Shown: piece by piece, positions 38,106 to 45,793 of the stretch
Layout of the letters: every line of letters begins with the position of its first letter
Position numbering within the stretch: the first letter of the stretch is position 1
Source of the DNA: CAWAVN01 sp963825075
GTDB taxonomy: Bacteria; Planctomycetota; Planctomycetia; Planctomycetales; Planctomycetaceae
Assembly: GCA_963825075.1 (NCBI GenBank)
Contig: CAWGRX010000009.1
Span: 186,001 to 250,000, forward strand
DNA length: 64,000 bases
Direction: 5' to 3'
Position numbers and translations under genes: made by a program
Notes under the pieces: generated by a model
The model's database searches: none
What the model was told of the DNA's origin: nothing
Seen by the model: the letters and a program-made list of their open reading frames with translations, nothing else

Positions 38106-38468
38106 TCACGCGATTCCGGCGCGTCGTGCTTTTAATTCTTCAATTTGGCGTTCGACGGATTTGATGACGTCTGGGTTATCGTCCCATTCTTCCAGGAAAT
38201 CCCAATCGTCATCCGGGGGATGGATCATATTGGAGAGAAGTTCGATTCCCTTTTCCAAAAGCGGCTTGAGATCATCCAATCGCGAGGCGGGCCAAACGTA
38301 AACCCGGCCCAGCGTTTGCAGCACGTAGCAGGCGGCCCGAATTTTGTCGTAATCGTCGTAGTGCTGAAATGCGCTATGGATTTCATCCACTTTGAGGTCC
38401 CGGAAAAAGTCCCCAAACCAGTCAGCCGCCTCATCGGTATCCCACGGTTCCACATCCCAAGCGCCCAT
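38106..38468 (-). CDS. DUF4259 domain protein
   Basis: A 120-residue soluble protein beginning MGAWDVEPWDTDEAADWFGD, the family start M-G-x-W-x-x-x-P-F/W-D-N/T-D-x-A-A-D-W. Such proteins are small, helical and of unknown function, often found in bacteria as single genes of accessory type. Its position between pssA and psd may be incidental. The rest is rich in Asp, Glu and Trp (PPDDDWDFLEEWDDNPDVIK). Confidence 0.85.
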   Translation of the reverse strand: MGAWDVEPWDTDEAADWFGDFFRDLKVDEIHSAFQHYDDYDKIRAACYVLQTLGRVYVWPASRLDDLKPLLEKGIELLSNMIHPPDDDWDFLEEWDDNPDVIKSVERQIEELKARRAGIA

Positions 38469-38561
38469 CGTTATTCTCCACTGAGTCTTATGACAACCAA
38501 TCTACGCGAAATCCGATTCGATCGAACCGGAGGGCTTATACCCTCCGCTCGCCTTTACATC

Positions 38562-39644
38562 TCACTTGTCGCCGGCCTCTGGATACTCCGCCAGGATCGA
38601 ACTGCCGGCTTGGACGTGTTCGCCGAGTTTCGTGACGATTTTGAGGCCCGGTTCTTTGGGGAAGACGAGTTCGGTCCGGGAGCCGAGTTTGATCATGCCG
38701 AGTTGTTCGCCTTTGGACAATTCATCGCCGGGCTTCAGCCAACAGACGATCCGGCGGGCGATGGCTCCGGTGATTTGGCGGACGACCATCCGGCGGTGCG
38801 GGGCGGCCGTGCCTTCGATCTTCACCGCGAGTTGTTCGTTTTCCTTGGCGGATTCCGGACGCAGGGCGTTTAAGTATTTGCCTTTTTTGTATTTTAGCCC
38901 AATCACGCGGCCGGCAATGGGCGTGCGGTTGATGTGCACATTAAAAATCGAAAGAAAAATGCCGATTTGAACGGCCGGTCCGCCCACGAAGTCGTCGTGC
39001 TCCAATTCTTCGATCAAAACGACCTTGCCGTCCGCCGGGGAAACCACCACGCCTTCACCCTGCGGGATGATGCGGTTGGGATTGCGGAAGAACCACACGA
39101 TCAACAGCCCGATCGACCGCCAACGCCGCCACGCCGAGCCAAGCCGCCTGCGCACCGATTCCGGTCCAGCCCCGGCTGACAATGAACGCCCCCAGGCCGA
39201 TTGCGCCGCCGAACGTGAGGATCGACAACACAAAAAGCTCCGCCAAACCGGAACGGGCGAACGGCAGGTTGTCCCGCCAGCGGAAGGGGTCGTCCTCCGG
39301 CTTCCAATAATAGCCGCCGGGCTGGTTCTGATAGAATTTCAGGTCGCGCGGTCGAGGACGGCATGCGGGCAGGGGTTGCGTTCGCCCTGCCGGACGGCGG
39401 CCATCTGCTTCACGTAGCCCCGCCGAAAAATTCTCAAATAAGTCCGCCGAAACCGGCCCCAGAACTTTTCCAGGTGAATAATCACCCCGCCGCCGGGCTG
39501 GATCGTCGTCAACTCGGGGTCCATCGGCTCCAAAGGCAACCCGCCGCCGGGATTTTGGCCGGAGGGGGATTTTCGATTTGTTTCGGATTCGGTGCGTTCG
39601 GAAACGGACGAGGATTGCGGGGCGGATTCGGACATCATCACCAA
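38562..39644 (-). CDS. psd: Phosphatidylserine decarboxylase proenzyme with N-terminal extension (two frameshifts)
   Basis: Decarboxylates phosphatidylserine to phosphatidylethanolamine. The C-terminal half is clear: NRIIPQGEGVVVSPADGKVV, FLSIFNVHINRTPIAGRVIG, and LGSRTELVFPKE, where the Gly-Ser bond is the self-cleavage site that creates the pyruvoyl group. Upstream are two membrane helices (ELFVLSILTFGGAIGLGAFI; SIGLLIVWFF) and a Pro/Ser-rich N-terminal extension with TTIQPGGGVIIHLEKFWGRF that is unusual for the short archaeal-type Psd. The frame breaks at about 39345-39350 (before DLKFYQNQPGG) and at about 39114 (GTC-G-ATC, before GLLIVWFFRNPN). Repaired, it is one protein of about 360 residues paired with pssA. 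Confidence 0.85.
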
Positions 39645-39674
39645 CTGCGGCTGGAAGCGAGACGGGGAATTCGT

Positions 39675-39802
39675 TTAAGGATCGTTCGAGGGATAGTTGT
39701 CGCATTCATTAGCCGCAGGGCGCTAGCCCCGGTTCATAGAGACAACCGGACGCGAGCACGTTTCGGCTGATAATCGGACAGTTATTTCTCGAATCGTCTT
39801 AA
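39675..39802. repeat. GCGCTAGC inverted-repeat element, full copy
   Basis: The most complete copy: outer arms TTAAGGATCGTTCGAGGGAT plus AGTTGT and, inverted, TTAAGACGATTCGAGAAATA plus ACTGT, enclosing a hairpin core with GGGCGCTAGCCCCGGTT and AACCGGACGCGAGCACG. It is about 128 bases long with no coding capacity. It fills half of the 350-base gap between psd and eno (39645-39994); the remainder holds the eno upstream region, in which I see no clear promoter. Confidence 0.75.
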
Positions 39803-39994
39803 GCCCTCCATTATAGGGGGTGGGAAAGCGGGTTTCGAGGGTTTGAAAAAAAGCGACAAATTCCGCATGTCCGATGGATGCCCGGGCCGGCAGTTGGTAA
39901 AAGATGGCTGTCGGGACGAACTTTGGCTCTGCGCTTGAGGTTCCGTCCCGTCAGGATCCGATCGAAAAATTGACACGATCAAAGGAAACAACCC

Positions 39995-41266
39995 ATGTCT
40001 ATTGCCATTGCCGACGTAGAAGCCCGCGAGATTCTCGATAGCCGGGGCAATCCCACGGTGGAAGTCGATGTGATTCTGGAAGACAACACCGTGGGCCGGG
40101 CCGCGGTCCCCAGCGGTGCCAGCACCGGGGAGCACGAAGCCTGCGAGCTCCGCGACGGCGACAAAAAACGCTACGCGGGCAAAGGCGTCCAAAAAGCGGT
40201 GGCCAACGTCAACGAGCATCTGGCCGATGCGTTGATCGACATGGACGTGACCCAGCAGGCCGCGATCGACCACAAAATGATCGACCTCGACGGAACGCCC
40301 AACAAGTCCCGCATGGGGGCCAATGCGATTCTGGCTTGCTCGCTCGCGGCGGCGCACGCGGCGGCGAAGGCGAGCTATTTGCCTTTGTACCGCTACCTGG
40401 GCGGCGTGGGGGCGAACTGCCTGCCCGCGCCGATGATGAATATCATCAACGGCGGGGCCCACGCCAACAACGGCATCGACATGCAGGAGTTCATGATCAT
40501 GCCCTTAGGCTTCGACCGCTTCGGCGAGGCCCTCCGCTGCGGCGTCGAGGTGTTCCATTCGCTCAAAAAAGTCCTTGCCGACAAGGGCCTCAGCACGGCG
40601 GTCGGCGATGAAGGCGGCTTCGCCCCCGACCTCAAAACCAACCAGGAAGCCATTGACGTGATCCTCACCGCCATCGAAAAAGCCGGCTACAAACCGGATG
40701 ACGACGTCAAAATCGCCCTGGACTGCGCATCCAGCGAGTTTTACGACAAGAAGTCCAGCACCTATAACCTCGAAGGCAAAAAACTGGACTCCGGCCAAAT
40801 GGCCGACTTTTTGGCGGAGTGGGTCGGCAAATATCCAATCTGCTCCGTCGAAGACGGCTGCGATGAAAACGATTGGGAGGGCTGGAAAATCCTGACCGAT
40901 AAACTCGGCTCCAAATGCCAACTCGTGGGCGATGATTTGTTCGTCACCAACGTGCAAAGGCTCCAGGAAGGGATCGACAAAGGCATTGCCAACAGCATTT
41001 TGATCAAAGTTAACCAGATCGGCACGCTCACCGAAACCATCGACGCCGTGCAGCTGGCCGCCCGCCACGGCTACACCTCCGTGATGAGCCACCGCAGCGG
41101 GGAAACGGAGGACACGACGATCGCCGACCTCGCGGTGGCGTTGTCCACGGGGCAGATTAAAACCGGTTCCGCCAGCCGAACCGATCGAATCTGCAAATAC
41201 AACCAACTTTTGCGGATCGAAGAACAACTGGGCGACGAAGCCCGATACGGCGGAACGATCCGATGA
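39995..41266 (+). CDS. eno: Enolase
   Basis: Interconverts 2-phosphoglycerate and phosphoenolpyruvate. The 423-residue protein is complete: REILDSRGNPTVEVDV, SGASTGEHEACELRDGD, NGGAHANNGIDMQEFMIMPL, SVEDGCDENDWEGWK with the metal-binding acids, the general base Lys in LIKVNQIGTLTET, and MSHRSGETEDTTIADLAVAL. One small deviation: the family SVEDGLAE is SVEDGCDE here. ATG is preceded by AAAGGA at 39981-39986. The next gene is an FtsB/DivIC-like protein, a common neighbour of enolase in bacteria. Confidence 0.97.
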   Translation: MSIAIADVEAREILDSRGNPTVEVDVILEDNTVGRAAVPSGASTGEHEACELRDGDKKRYAGKGVQKAVANVNEHLADALIDMDVTQQAAIDHKMIDLDGTPNKSRMGANAILACSLAAAHAAAKASYLPLYRYLGGVGANCLPAPMMNIINGGAHANNGIDMQEFMIMPLGFDRFGEALRCGVEVFHSLKKVLADKGLSTAVGDEGGFAPDLKTNQEAIDVILTAIEKAGYKPDDDVKIALDCASSEFYDKKSSTYNLEGKKLDSGQMADFLAEWVGKYPICSVEDGCDENDWEGWKILTDKLGSKCQLVGDDLFVTNVQRLQEGIDKGIANSILIKVNQIGTLTETIDAVQLAARHGYTSVMSHRSGETEDTTIADLAVALSTGQIKTGSASRTDRICKYNQLLRIEEQLGDEARYGGTIR

Positions 41267-41301
41267 GGTTCGAGCCGGGGTTTTCAGGCAGTCGATAGAA
41301 G

Positions 41302-41344
41302 AAAGGAGCAAAGGGGCAAAGGCCACAAAGGAGCAAAGGGAAAG
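41302..41344. repeat. GGCCACAAAGGAGCAAAGGG repeat, second copy
   Basis: Units AAAGGAGCAAAGGGGC and AAAGGCCACAAAGGAGCAAA precede the FtsB-like gene and match the repeat at 25490-25530 over about 22 bases without mismatch. Confidence 0.55.
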
Positions 41345-41355
41345 TCCAAGCCGGT

Positions 41356-42024
41356 GTGACCACGGATACCGCTACCACTGCCGCCGACAAACTCGAACCG
41401 CCGGATTCCTCCGCTCGCGAAACGCGGGAGGGATCTTGGGTGGTGTCGTTATTGTTTTGGGGGACGATGCTGGGGGCGGGGCTGCTGTACGCGGCGGTGG
41501 CTCTCTCGCCGAAGTTGGTGTTCTATCTTAAGTTGCGGGATGAGCATTATCAGACGCAGGTCAAGCTGGTGACCTTGGAGCACCGGGTGCTGTATCTGAA
41601 AAGAGTGATCCATGCCCTGGAACATGATCCGGAATTCGCCGCCGAGCACGCCCGCGTGGAATTGGACGCGCAGCGGCCGGGCGACGAGCGGATTCCGGTG
41701 GATCGGAGCCTGTACTTCACTCCGGACGCCCAGTTCGATCCCTCGATGTTCAAAAAGAGCATCCTGCCCTGGTATATGGATCTGCTGGAAATCGTTGCTG
41801 AGGATCAACCCAGGCCGCGGGGCTTGTTGATTGCCGCCGGCTTGATGTCGCTGTTTGCGTTCACGTTTTTTCAGGAATCGCAAACTTCCCAGATTCTAGC
41901 GGGCGTCCGGGCCGTCAAAAACGGTTGGCTGCGTGCCACCGCCCGCTATCGCTCCACTGCTTCGACTCAGCCTGAAGAGATGGCGGAATCCGAAGTCTCG
42001 ACCTCCGGCCATTCGCCAACGTGA
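41356..42024 (+). CDS. FtsB/DivIC-like septum protein with an extra C-terminal membrane helix
   Basis: A 222-residue protein with a Thr/Ser-rich cytoplasmic start, a membrane helix (WVVSLLFWGTMLGAGLLYAA), a coiled coil (LKLRDEHYQTQVKLVTLEHR, VLYLKRVIHALEHD) and the DPEFAAEHARVELDAQRPGD signature, where FtsB/DivIC proteins have DPxxIExxARxxLGxxxPGE. This and its place after enolase support the call. Unlike FtsB (about 100 residues) it continues into a second membrane helix (GLLIAAGLMSLFAFTFF) and an 80-residue tail. Planctomycetes lack FtsZ, so a divisome-like protein is of interest. The start is GTG at 41356. Confidence 0.65.
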   Translation: MTTDTATTAADKLEPPDSSARETREGSWVVSLLFWGTMLGAGLLYAAVALSPKLVFYLKLRDEHYQTQVKLVTLEHRVLYLKRVIHALEHDPEFAAEHARVELDAQRPGDERIPVDRSLYFTPDAQFDPSMFKKSILPWYMDLLEIVAEDQPRPRGLLIAAGLMSLFAFTFFQESQTSQILAGVRAVKNGWLRATARYRSTASTQPEEMAESEVSTSGHSPT

Positions 42025-42101
42025 TGTCTTGCCGACGCGCCTCTGTCGAAAATTGACAGACCTCTCGCCGAGCTTTCCAGTTTTTGTCCCCAATTTGGAT
42101 T

Positions 42102-42147
42102 AAACTCATCAAAATGAGTTTGACATCTGAAACGGGCGTGTTAACTT
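42102..42147 (+). promoter_or_regulatory. Putative promoter with an operator-like dyad for the Cys-rich gene
   Basis: A perfect inverted repeat AAACTCAT-CAAA-ATGAGTTT (42102-42121) overlaps the first base of a -35 box TTGACA (42120-42125), followed after 16 bases by TAACTT (42142-42147). The dyad could be an operator or a weak terminator of the preceding gene; there is no T-run, which favours an operator. Confidence 0.4.
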
Positions 42148-42306
42148 GGTGTCAAGCTGGGAAGAATGAGCAGTCTTTTTGAAAAAGGCAGACTTTGCTG
42201 GATAGCGGAAGAACGGACTTTGCTGAGCCTTCCCATCAGAGAAACACACCCTAAAGAGCGTTGGGTTACGCGTCGTGGTTATTTTACTTTCTGGGAGGTT
42301 GGAAAC

Positions 42307-42849
42307 ATGAATCGAAAGTTTTTGGGACTGTTGGCGTTGGGGATGTTGGCTGTGGGGCTTTCGATGGCGGCAAACACCACGGCGGAAGGCGGATTGTGCA
42401 GTTGGTTGTTCGGCCGCAGCCACTGTGCACCGGCGTGCCAGCCGTATTGTGCTTCGATGTGCGATTTCGATGATGACGATTGGGAAAACATGCGGCGGGC
42501 CTGCCATCCCGTGTGCGCCCCCGTGTGCCATCCCAGGTATTACTCGGCTTGTTGCCCACCCGTGTGCCAGCCGGTCTGTCATCCCAGGTATTACTCGGCT
42601 TGCCACCCGGTGTGCCAACCGATGTACCGTCACGTTTGCCAGCCAATGTGCCAGCCGGTGTGTCATCCCGTCGTGAATTGCTGCACGCCGGCTCCCACCT
42701 GTTGCTCGCCCGCCCCGACTTGCTGCTCGCCAATGCCTTCGACTGTGATGCCCGAAAAGGTCGAGGGTGAAAAGAAAGAAGGCGAAGCCGAAAAGTCCGA
42801 AGAAGCAGCTCCCGAGAAAGCTGAAGGCGCCGATGCGGAAGCAAAATAG
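42307..42849 (+). CDS. Secreted Cys/Pro/His-rich repeat protein
   Basis: A 180-residue exported protein. The ATG at 42307 follows GGGAGG at 42292-42297 and starts a signal peptide (FLGLLALGMLAVGLSMAANT). Residues about 35-150 hold more than 25 cysteines in C-x-P-V-C steps: CAPACQPYCASMC, two copies of VCHPRYYSAC, and CQPMCQPVCHPVVNCC, CTPAPTCCSPAPTCC. The two VCHPRYYSAC units are also near-identical in DNA (42529-42555 and 42581-42604). The tail switches to Lys/Glu/Ala (EKVEGEKKEGEAEKSEEAAP). It could be a disulfide-crosslinked envelope component or a metal binder. No known family fits. It has its own promoter candidate and a strong terminator. Confidence 0.8.
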   Translation: MNRKFLGLLALGMLAVGLSMAANTTAEGGLCSWLFGRSHCAPACQPYCASMCDFDDDDWENMRRACHPVCAPVCHPRYYSACCPPVCQPVCHPRYYSACHPVCQPMYRHVCQPMCQPVCHPVVNCCTPAPTCCSPAPTCCSPMPSTVMPEKVEGEKKEGEAEKSEEAAPEKAEGADAEAK

Positions 42850-42911
42850 TAAAATAACGAAAGAGCAACTCCACAAAGGTGCGGCTCGTTCACGTTGATT
42901 TGCCAACCATC

Positions 42912-42945
42912 ACAGCCGAGCTTTTTGAAAGCTCGGCTGTTTTTG
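42912..42945. terminator. Bidirectional terminator between the Cys-rich gene and the DUF58 gene
   Basis: A perfect 13-base stem (ACAGCCGAGCTTT with AAAGCTCGGCTGT) around a 3-base loop, followed by TTTTGG on the plus strand. It lies between two convergent genes and can serve both. Confidence 0.9.
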
Positions 42946-42966
42946 GTTTGCATCTGGGAGGACCTC

Positions 42967-43884
42967 TCAGGATTTGCGGCGGGTGCGCAGCTTCCAAAAA
43001 GGCGCCCAGAGCCAGATGATAAGGCTGGGACGTGACGAGCTTTTGATAATCCACGCCCGCGGTCCCGCAGATTTTCACCAAGTCCTCGCAGAACTCGCGG
43101 TACTGCTGGAGGTAAAGCGTTCGCAGTTGATGGGGATCGACCAGCACGTGGTGCGGGGGGCGTTCCAGGCTGTGAAACTTCGTGGGACGTTTGAACGGAA
43201 AGTCCTCCTCTTCCGGGGCGACGACGTGAAACAAGATCACCTCGTTCCGCGTGTGCCGGAATTGCTTGAGGGCCGTCGCCAAGGGAGCGATCCGATCGAA
43301 GCAGTCGCTTAAAATCACGATTAAACTCCGGCGTTTGATGGTGGGCAGGATCCGCTCAAACACGCGCACAGGCCGGTTTCCCGGCCGGGTCTTCGGCGTT
43401 CGAGGAGTTCGGTCATCCGCCGAAAGTTCTGGGGGTTCGCCGAGGGATCGAAGCGGTCGCGGATTTTGTTGTCGAAAGTGATCAGGCCCGCCTGGTCCCG
43501 CTGCCGGAGCAGCAAATAGCCCAGCGACGCCGCCAGATACCGGCAGTAGTCGAACTTGCTGAGCGTGCTTTCGCCGTAGGCCATGCTGCCGGAGGCATCG
43601 ACGAGCAGATAGCAGCGGAGGTTGGTCTCGTCCTCGAACTCTTTGATGTAGTATTTGCCGGTTTTGCCGTAGGCCCGCCAGTCGATGTGCCGGATTTCAT
43701 CGCCGGGGTAGTATTGGCGGTGTTCGACGAACTCGATGCTGGAGCCTTTGAAGGGGCTTTTGTGCTGGCCCATGATAAACCCCTCCACGACCAGCTTGGC
43801 GACGACCTCCAGCTTGCCGAACTTGGCAAGCGCCGTGGGATCGAGAATGGGAACGTCGGCATGCGGACGGGTCAGGCTTTTCAC
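42967..43884 (-). CDS. DUF58 domain protein (two frameshifts)
   Basis: Cytoplasmic VWA-like protein of the family usually coupled to MoxR AAA+ ATPases. The DUF58 core is EFVEHRQYYPGDEIRHIDWR followed by AYGKTGKYYIKEFEDETNLR, then the VWA start CYLLVDASGSMAYG. The second half (RRSLIVILSDCFDRIAPLAT) is in another frame after a break near 43368-43371. A second shift at about 42988 turns FLEAAHPPQIL into FLEARTRRKS followed by TGA at 42967, a natural family-like ending; without it the frame runs through the terminator to 42890. I start at GTG 43884 (VKSLTRPHADVPILDP), matching relatives; the frame is open to 44010. No MoxR gene is adjacent. Confidence 0.8.
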
Positions 43885-44187
43885 AGAGTCACGTTTCTTT
43901 GGTTTGACCGGTTGGCGATGATGCGGCAGGACTTCGCGAAACGCCGGAACGTGCGGGCGAAATCCCAATCGCTCACAACAATTCTCCCAGAAACCGCGGC
44001 CAAAAGGCAACAGATTTGCAGGAATGACTGGGGAGAGATTTTCCCGGCGGAGTGTTAACTCGCATTACCACCCCGCGCACACTTTGTTAACCGGCGTTCC
44101 GATTCCGGTCAGAAGCCGGCGTTCGGTCAACGTCCCCCGGAGCGAATCCGCGCCTCTGAATTTTTTCCAAACCGCCTGAGCGCGATT
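43885..44187. other. Intergenic stretch between divergent genes
   Basis: About 300 bases without a supportable gene. The DUF58 frame stays open to 44010 but reads as low-quality sequence. It presumably contains promoters for both flanking genes; none is clear. Confidence 0.4.
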
Positions 44188-44610
44188 ATGACGCATCCAC
44201 CGATTTGGCTGGCAGAAACGGCGAACCGCGTGGCCGCCCAGTTTCACAGCGCGGAGGCTTTAGCCCCCGTGGGCTGCCATTATTTCTACGATGAAGAGCA
44301 GAGCGTGTGGGAGGTGACGATTTTTGTTTCCGGCACCGAGACCCTCGGTGGCGAAAAGGACGGCCGGCGGACGCACTCCCGCTTCTCCGTCAGCATCGTC
44401 GGGGTGAGCAAGCTCTTTTCCGAAATCCGCGAATTCTCCTGGCAGGCGGTTTCGCTGGGGGAAGACGACGACCTTGGCCCGCATCTGTCGGTCGAAGGTT
44501 TAATCGGCCCGCATCCGATTTGGCTAAGGATCACCGCCCGTCCGCCCGAGCCGTTCGAGCCGGGCCGAATCGCCGACGTCTCCCGCCGTGGATTTCAAGA
44601 CCTCTGGTGA
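44188..44610 (+). CDS. Conserved hypothetical protein, 140 aa
   Basis: A small soluble protein (MTHPPIWLAETANRVAAQFH), with CHYFYDEEQSVWEVTIFVSG and SVSIVGVSKLFSEIREFSWQ suggesting a mixed alpha/beta fold with several Trp. No signal peptide or recognised motif. It appears to be an ordinary unidentified gene. Confidence 0.6.
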   Translation: MTHPPIWLAETANRVAAQFHSAEALAPVGCHYFYDEEQSVWEVTIFVSGTETLGGEKDGRRTHSRFSVSIVGVSKLFSEIREFSWQAVSLGEDDDLGPHLSVEGLIGPHPIWLRITARPPEPFEPGRIADVSRRGFQDLW

Positions 44611-44783
44611 AGAAAGCGGAGCGCGAAGAGCCGGAAATTCTGTTGGGAGTGATTGGTTTTGGATGCCAACTGGTGCATCGCAGTGGCAAAGCCAGCGGAG
44701 CCAGTGGTACACTCCGGACGAAGGAGAAAATAAATAGAATGCCCGAGGATTCCCCTTAGAAAAAAGCCAGAGGAGCAACCAGC

Positions 44784-45164
44784 ATGGGCAAGAAGCACTC
44801 GGAGCGGTTTTTGCAGGTCGTCAATGAAGCCAAGCAGCACGTGCGCGAATGCCTGGTCGAGGATGTGAAACGGCGGCTCGACGCCGGCGACTCGTTTCAT
44901 CTGGTCGACGTCCGCGAAGAAAGCGAATATGCCAAAGGGCACCTGCCGGGCGCGGCGCACCTGGGCAAAGGCGTGATCGAACGTGACATCGAGAACGCCA
45001 TTCCTGACGCCCACGCGGAAATCGTCCTTTACTGCGGCGGCGGATATCGCTCGGCTCTCGCGGCGGACAGCCTCCAGCGGATGGGTTATGACAACGTCAT
45101 CTCGATGGACGGGGGCTTTCGCGGCTGGAAAGACGCCGGCTACCCCATCGAAGGCGCACCGTGA
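44784..45164 (+). CDS. Rhodanese-like sulfurtransferase
   Basis: A single rhodanese domain of 126 residues. The active-site loop YCGGGYRS carries the catalytic Cys that forms the persulfide, and the CH2A/CH2B-like elements are HLVDVREESEYAKGHLPGAA and MDGGFRGWKDAGYPI. The N-terminal 30 residues (KHSERFLQVVNEAKQHVREC) form an amphipathic helix not in the minimal domain. A ribosome binding site (GAGG) precedes the ATG. Sulfur donor and acceptor are unknown. Confidence 0.92.
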   Translation: MGKKHSERFLQVVNEAKQHVRECLVEDVKRRLDAGDSFHLVDVREESEYAKGHLPGAAHLGKGVIERDIENAIPDAHAEIVLYCGGGYRSALAADSLQRMGYDNVISMDGGFRGWKDAGYPIEGAP

Positions 45165-45348
45165 CTCCACTCGCATCCCTCACAGATCATCCAACCGGTG
45201 CGGCCGGCCGATCTGGGATTTCGTGTTGCCCAATGAGAAACTTCCGGCAGCGGGCGGAATGTGAGCTATGTTTTTCTAAAGTCGATCGGATTATTGCCCG
45301 CGCCGGATTTCCGCGCACGGTTCGCCCTCTGCTTTGGAGAAACATTTT

Positions 45349-45723
45349 ATGTCGGGTGATCCCTGGAGCCGACCCACGTTGGAAGATCTGCAACGGGTCT
45401 TGGAAAGCATTGACAAATCGCCCGGCGAGCACGTTCGCGAAGCCGAGCGTTTGGAACTCTCGGTGCCGGCGGAAATCACCACCCGCCGCGGCAACACCAT
45501 CTCCGCCATGACCCGCGAAATTAGCCGGTTGGGGATCGGGATGTTGCACCGCGGCTCGCTTTCGCCCGGCGAAGTCACCGTGCGGATGGCCAGCGAAACC
45601 CGCCAGTTCGAATACCGCGTGCTCATTGAATGGTGCCACCCTTGCGAGAACGGCATGTTCTTAAGCGGCGGCCGCTTCCTCCGCAAACGCAGCGAATCGT
45701 CATCGGACAGCGAAGACGAATAA
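45349..45723 (+). CDS. PilZ-like domain protein
   Basis: A 124-residue protein. The central part, REAERLELSVPAEITTRRGN followed by MTREISRLGIGMLHRGSLSP, follows the PilZ layout (R-x3-R-like basic start, then D/N-x-S-x-x-G). The first motif reads REAER and the second EISRLGIG, so it may bind cyclic di-GMP weakly or not at all. It ends with a Ser/Asp/Glu-rich tail (SESSSDSEDE). Start is ATG 45349, with GGAGA upstream. Confidence 0.6.
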   Translation: MSGDPWSRPTLEDLQRVLESIDKSPGEHVREAERLELSVPAEITTRRGNTISAMTREISRLGIGMLHRGSLSPGEVTVRMASETRQFEYRVLIEWCHPCENGMFLSGGRFLRKRSESSSDSEDE

Positions 45724-45733
45724 CCTTCAAAAA

Positions 45734-45793
45734 ATGACCAATGACCGGGCACCGATGACCAACAAAAACATTGGTCATTGGGACTTGGTCATT
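45734..45793. repeat. ATGACCAATGACC inverted-repeat element
   Basis: ATGACCAATGACC on the left and its inverse GGTCATTGGGACTTGGTCAT on the right form a hairpin of about 60 bases between two convergent genes. The right arm contains the WD40 gene stop codon. Confidence 0.6.

Noticed and set aside
40505..41326. 273-codon minus-strand frame opposite enolase
   Set aside because: Enolase is unmistakable on the plus strand; the antisense frame is a shadow.
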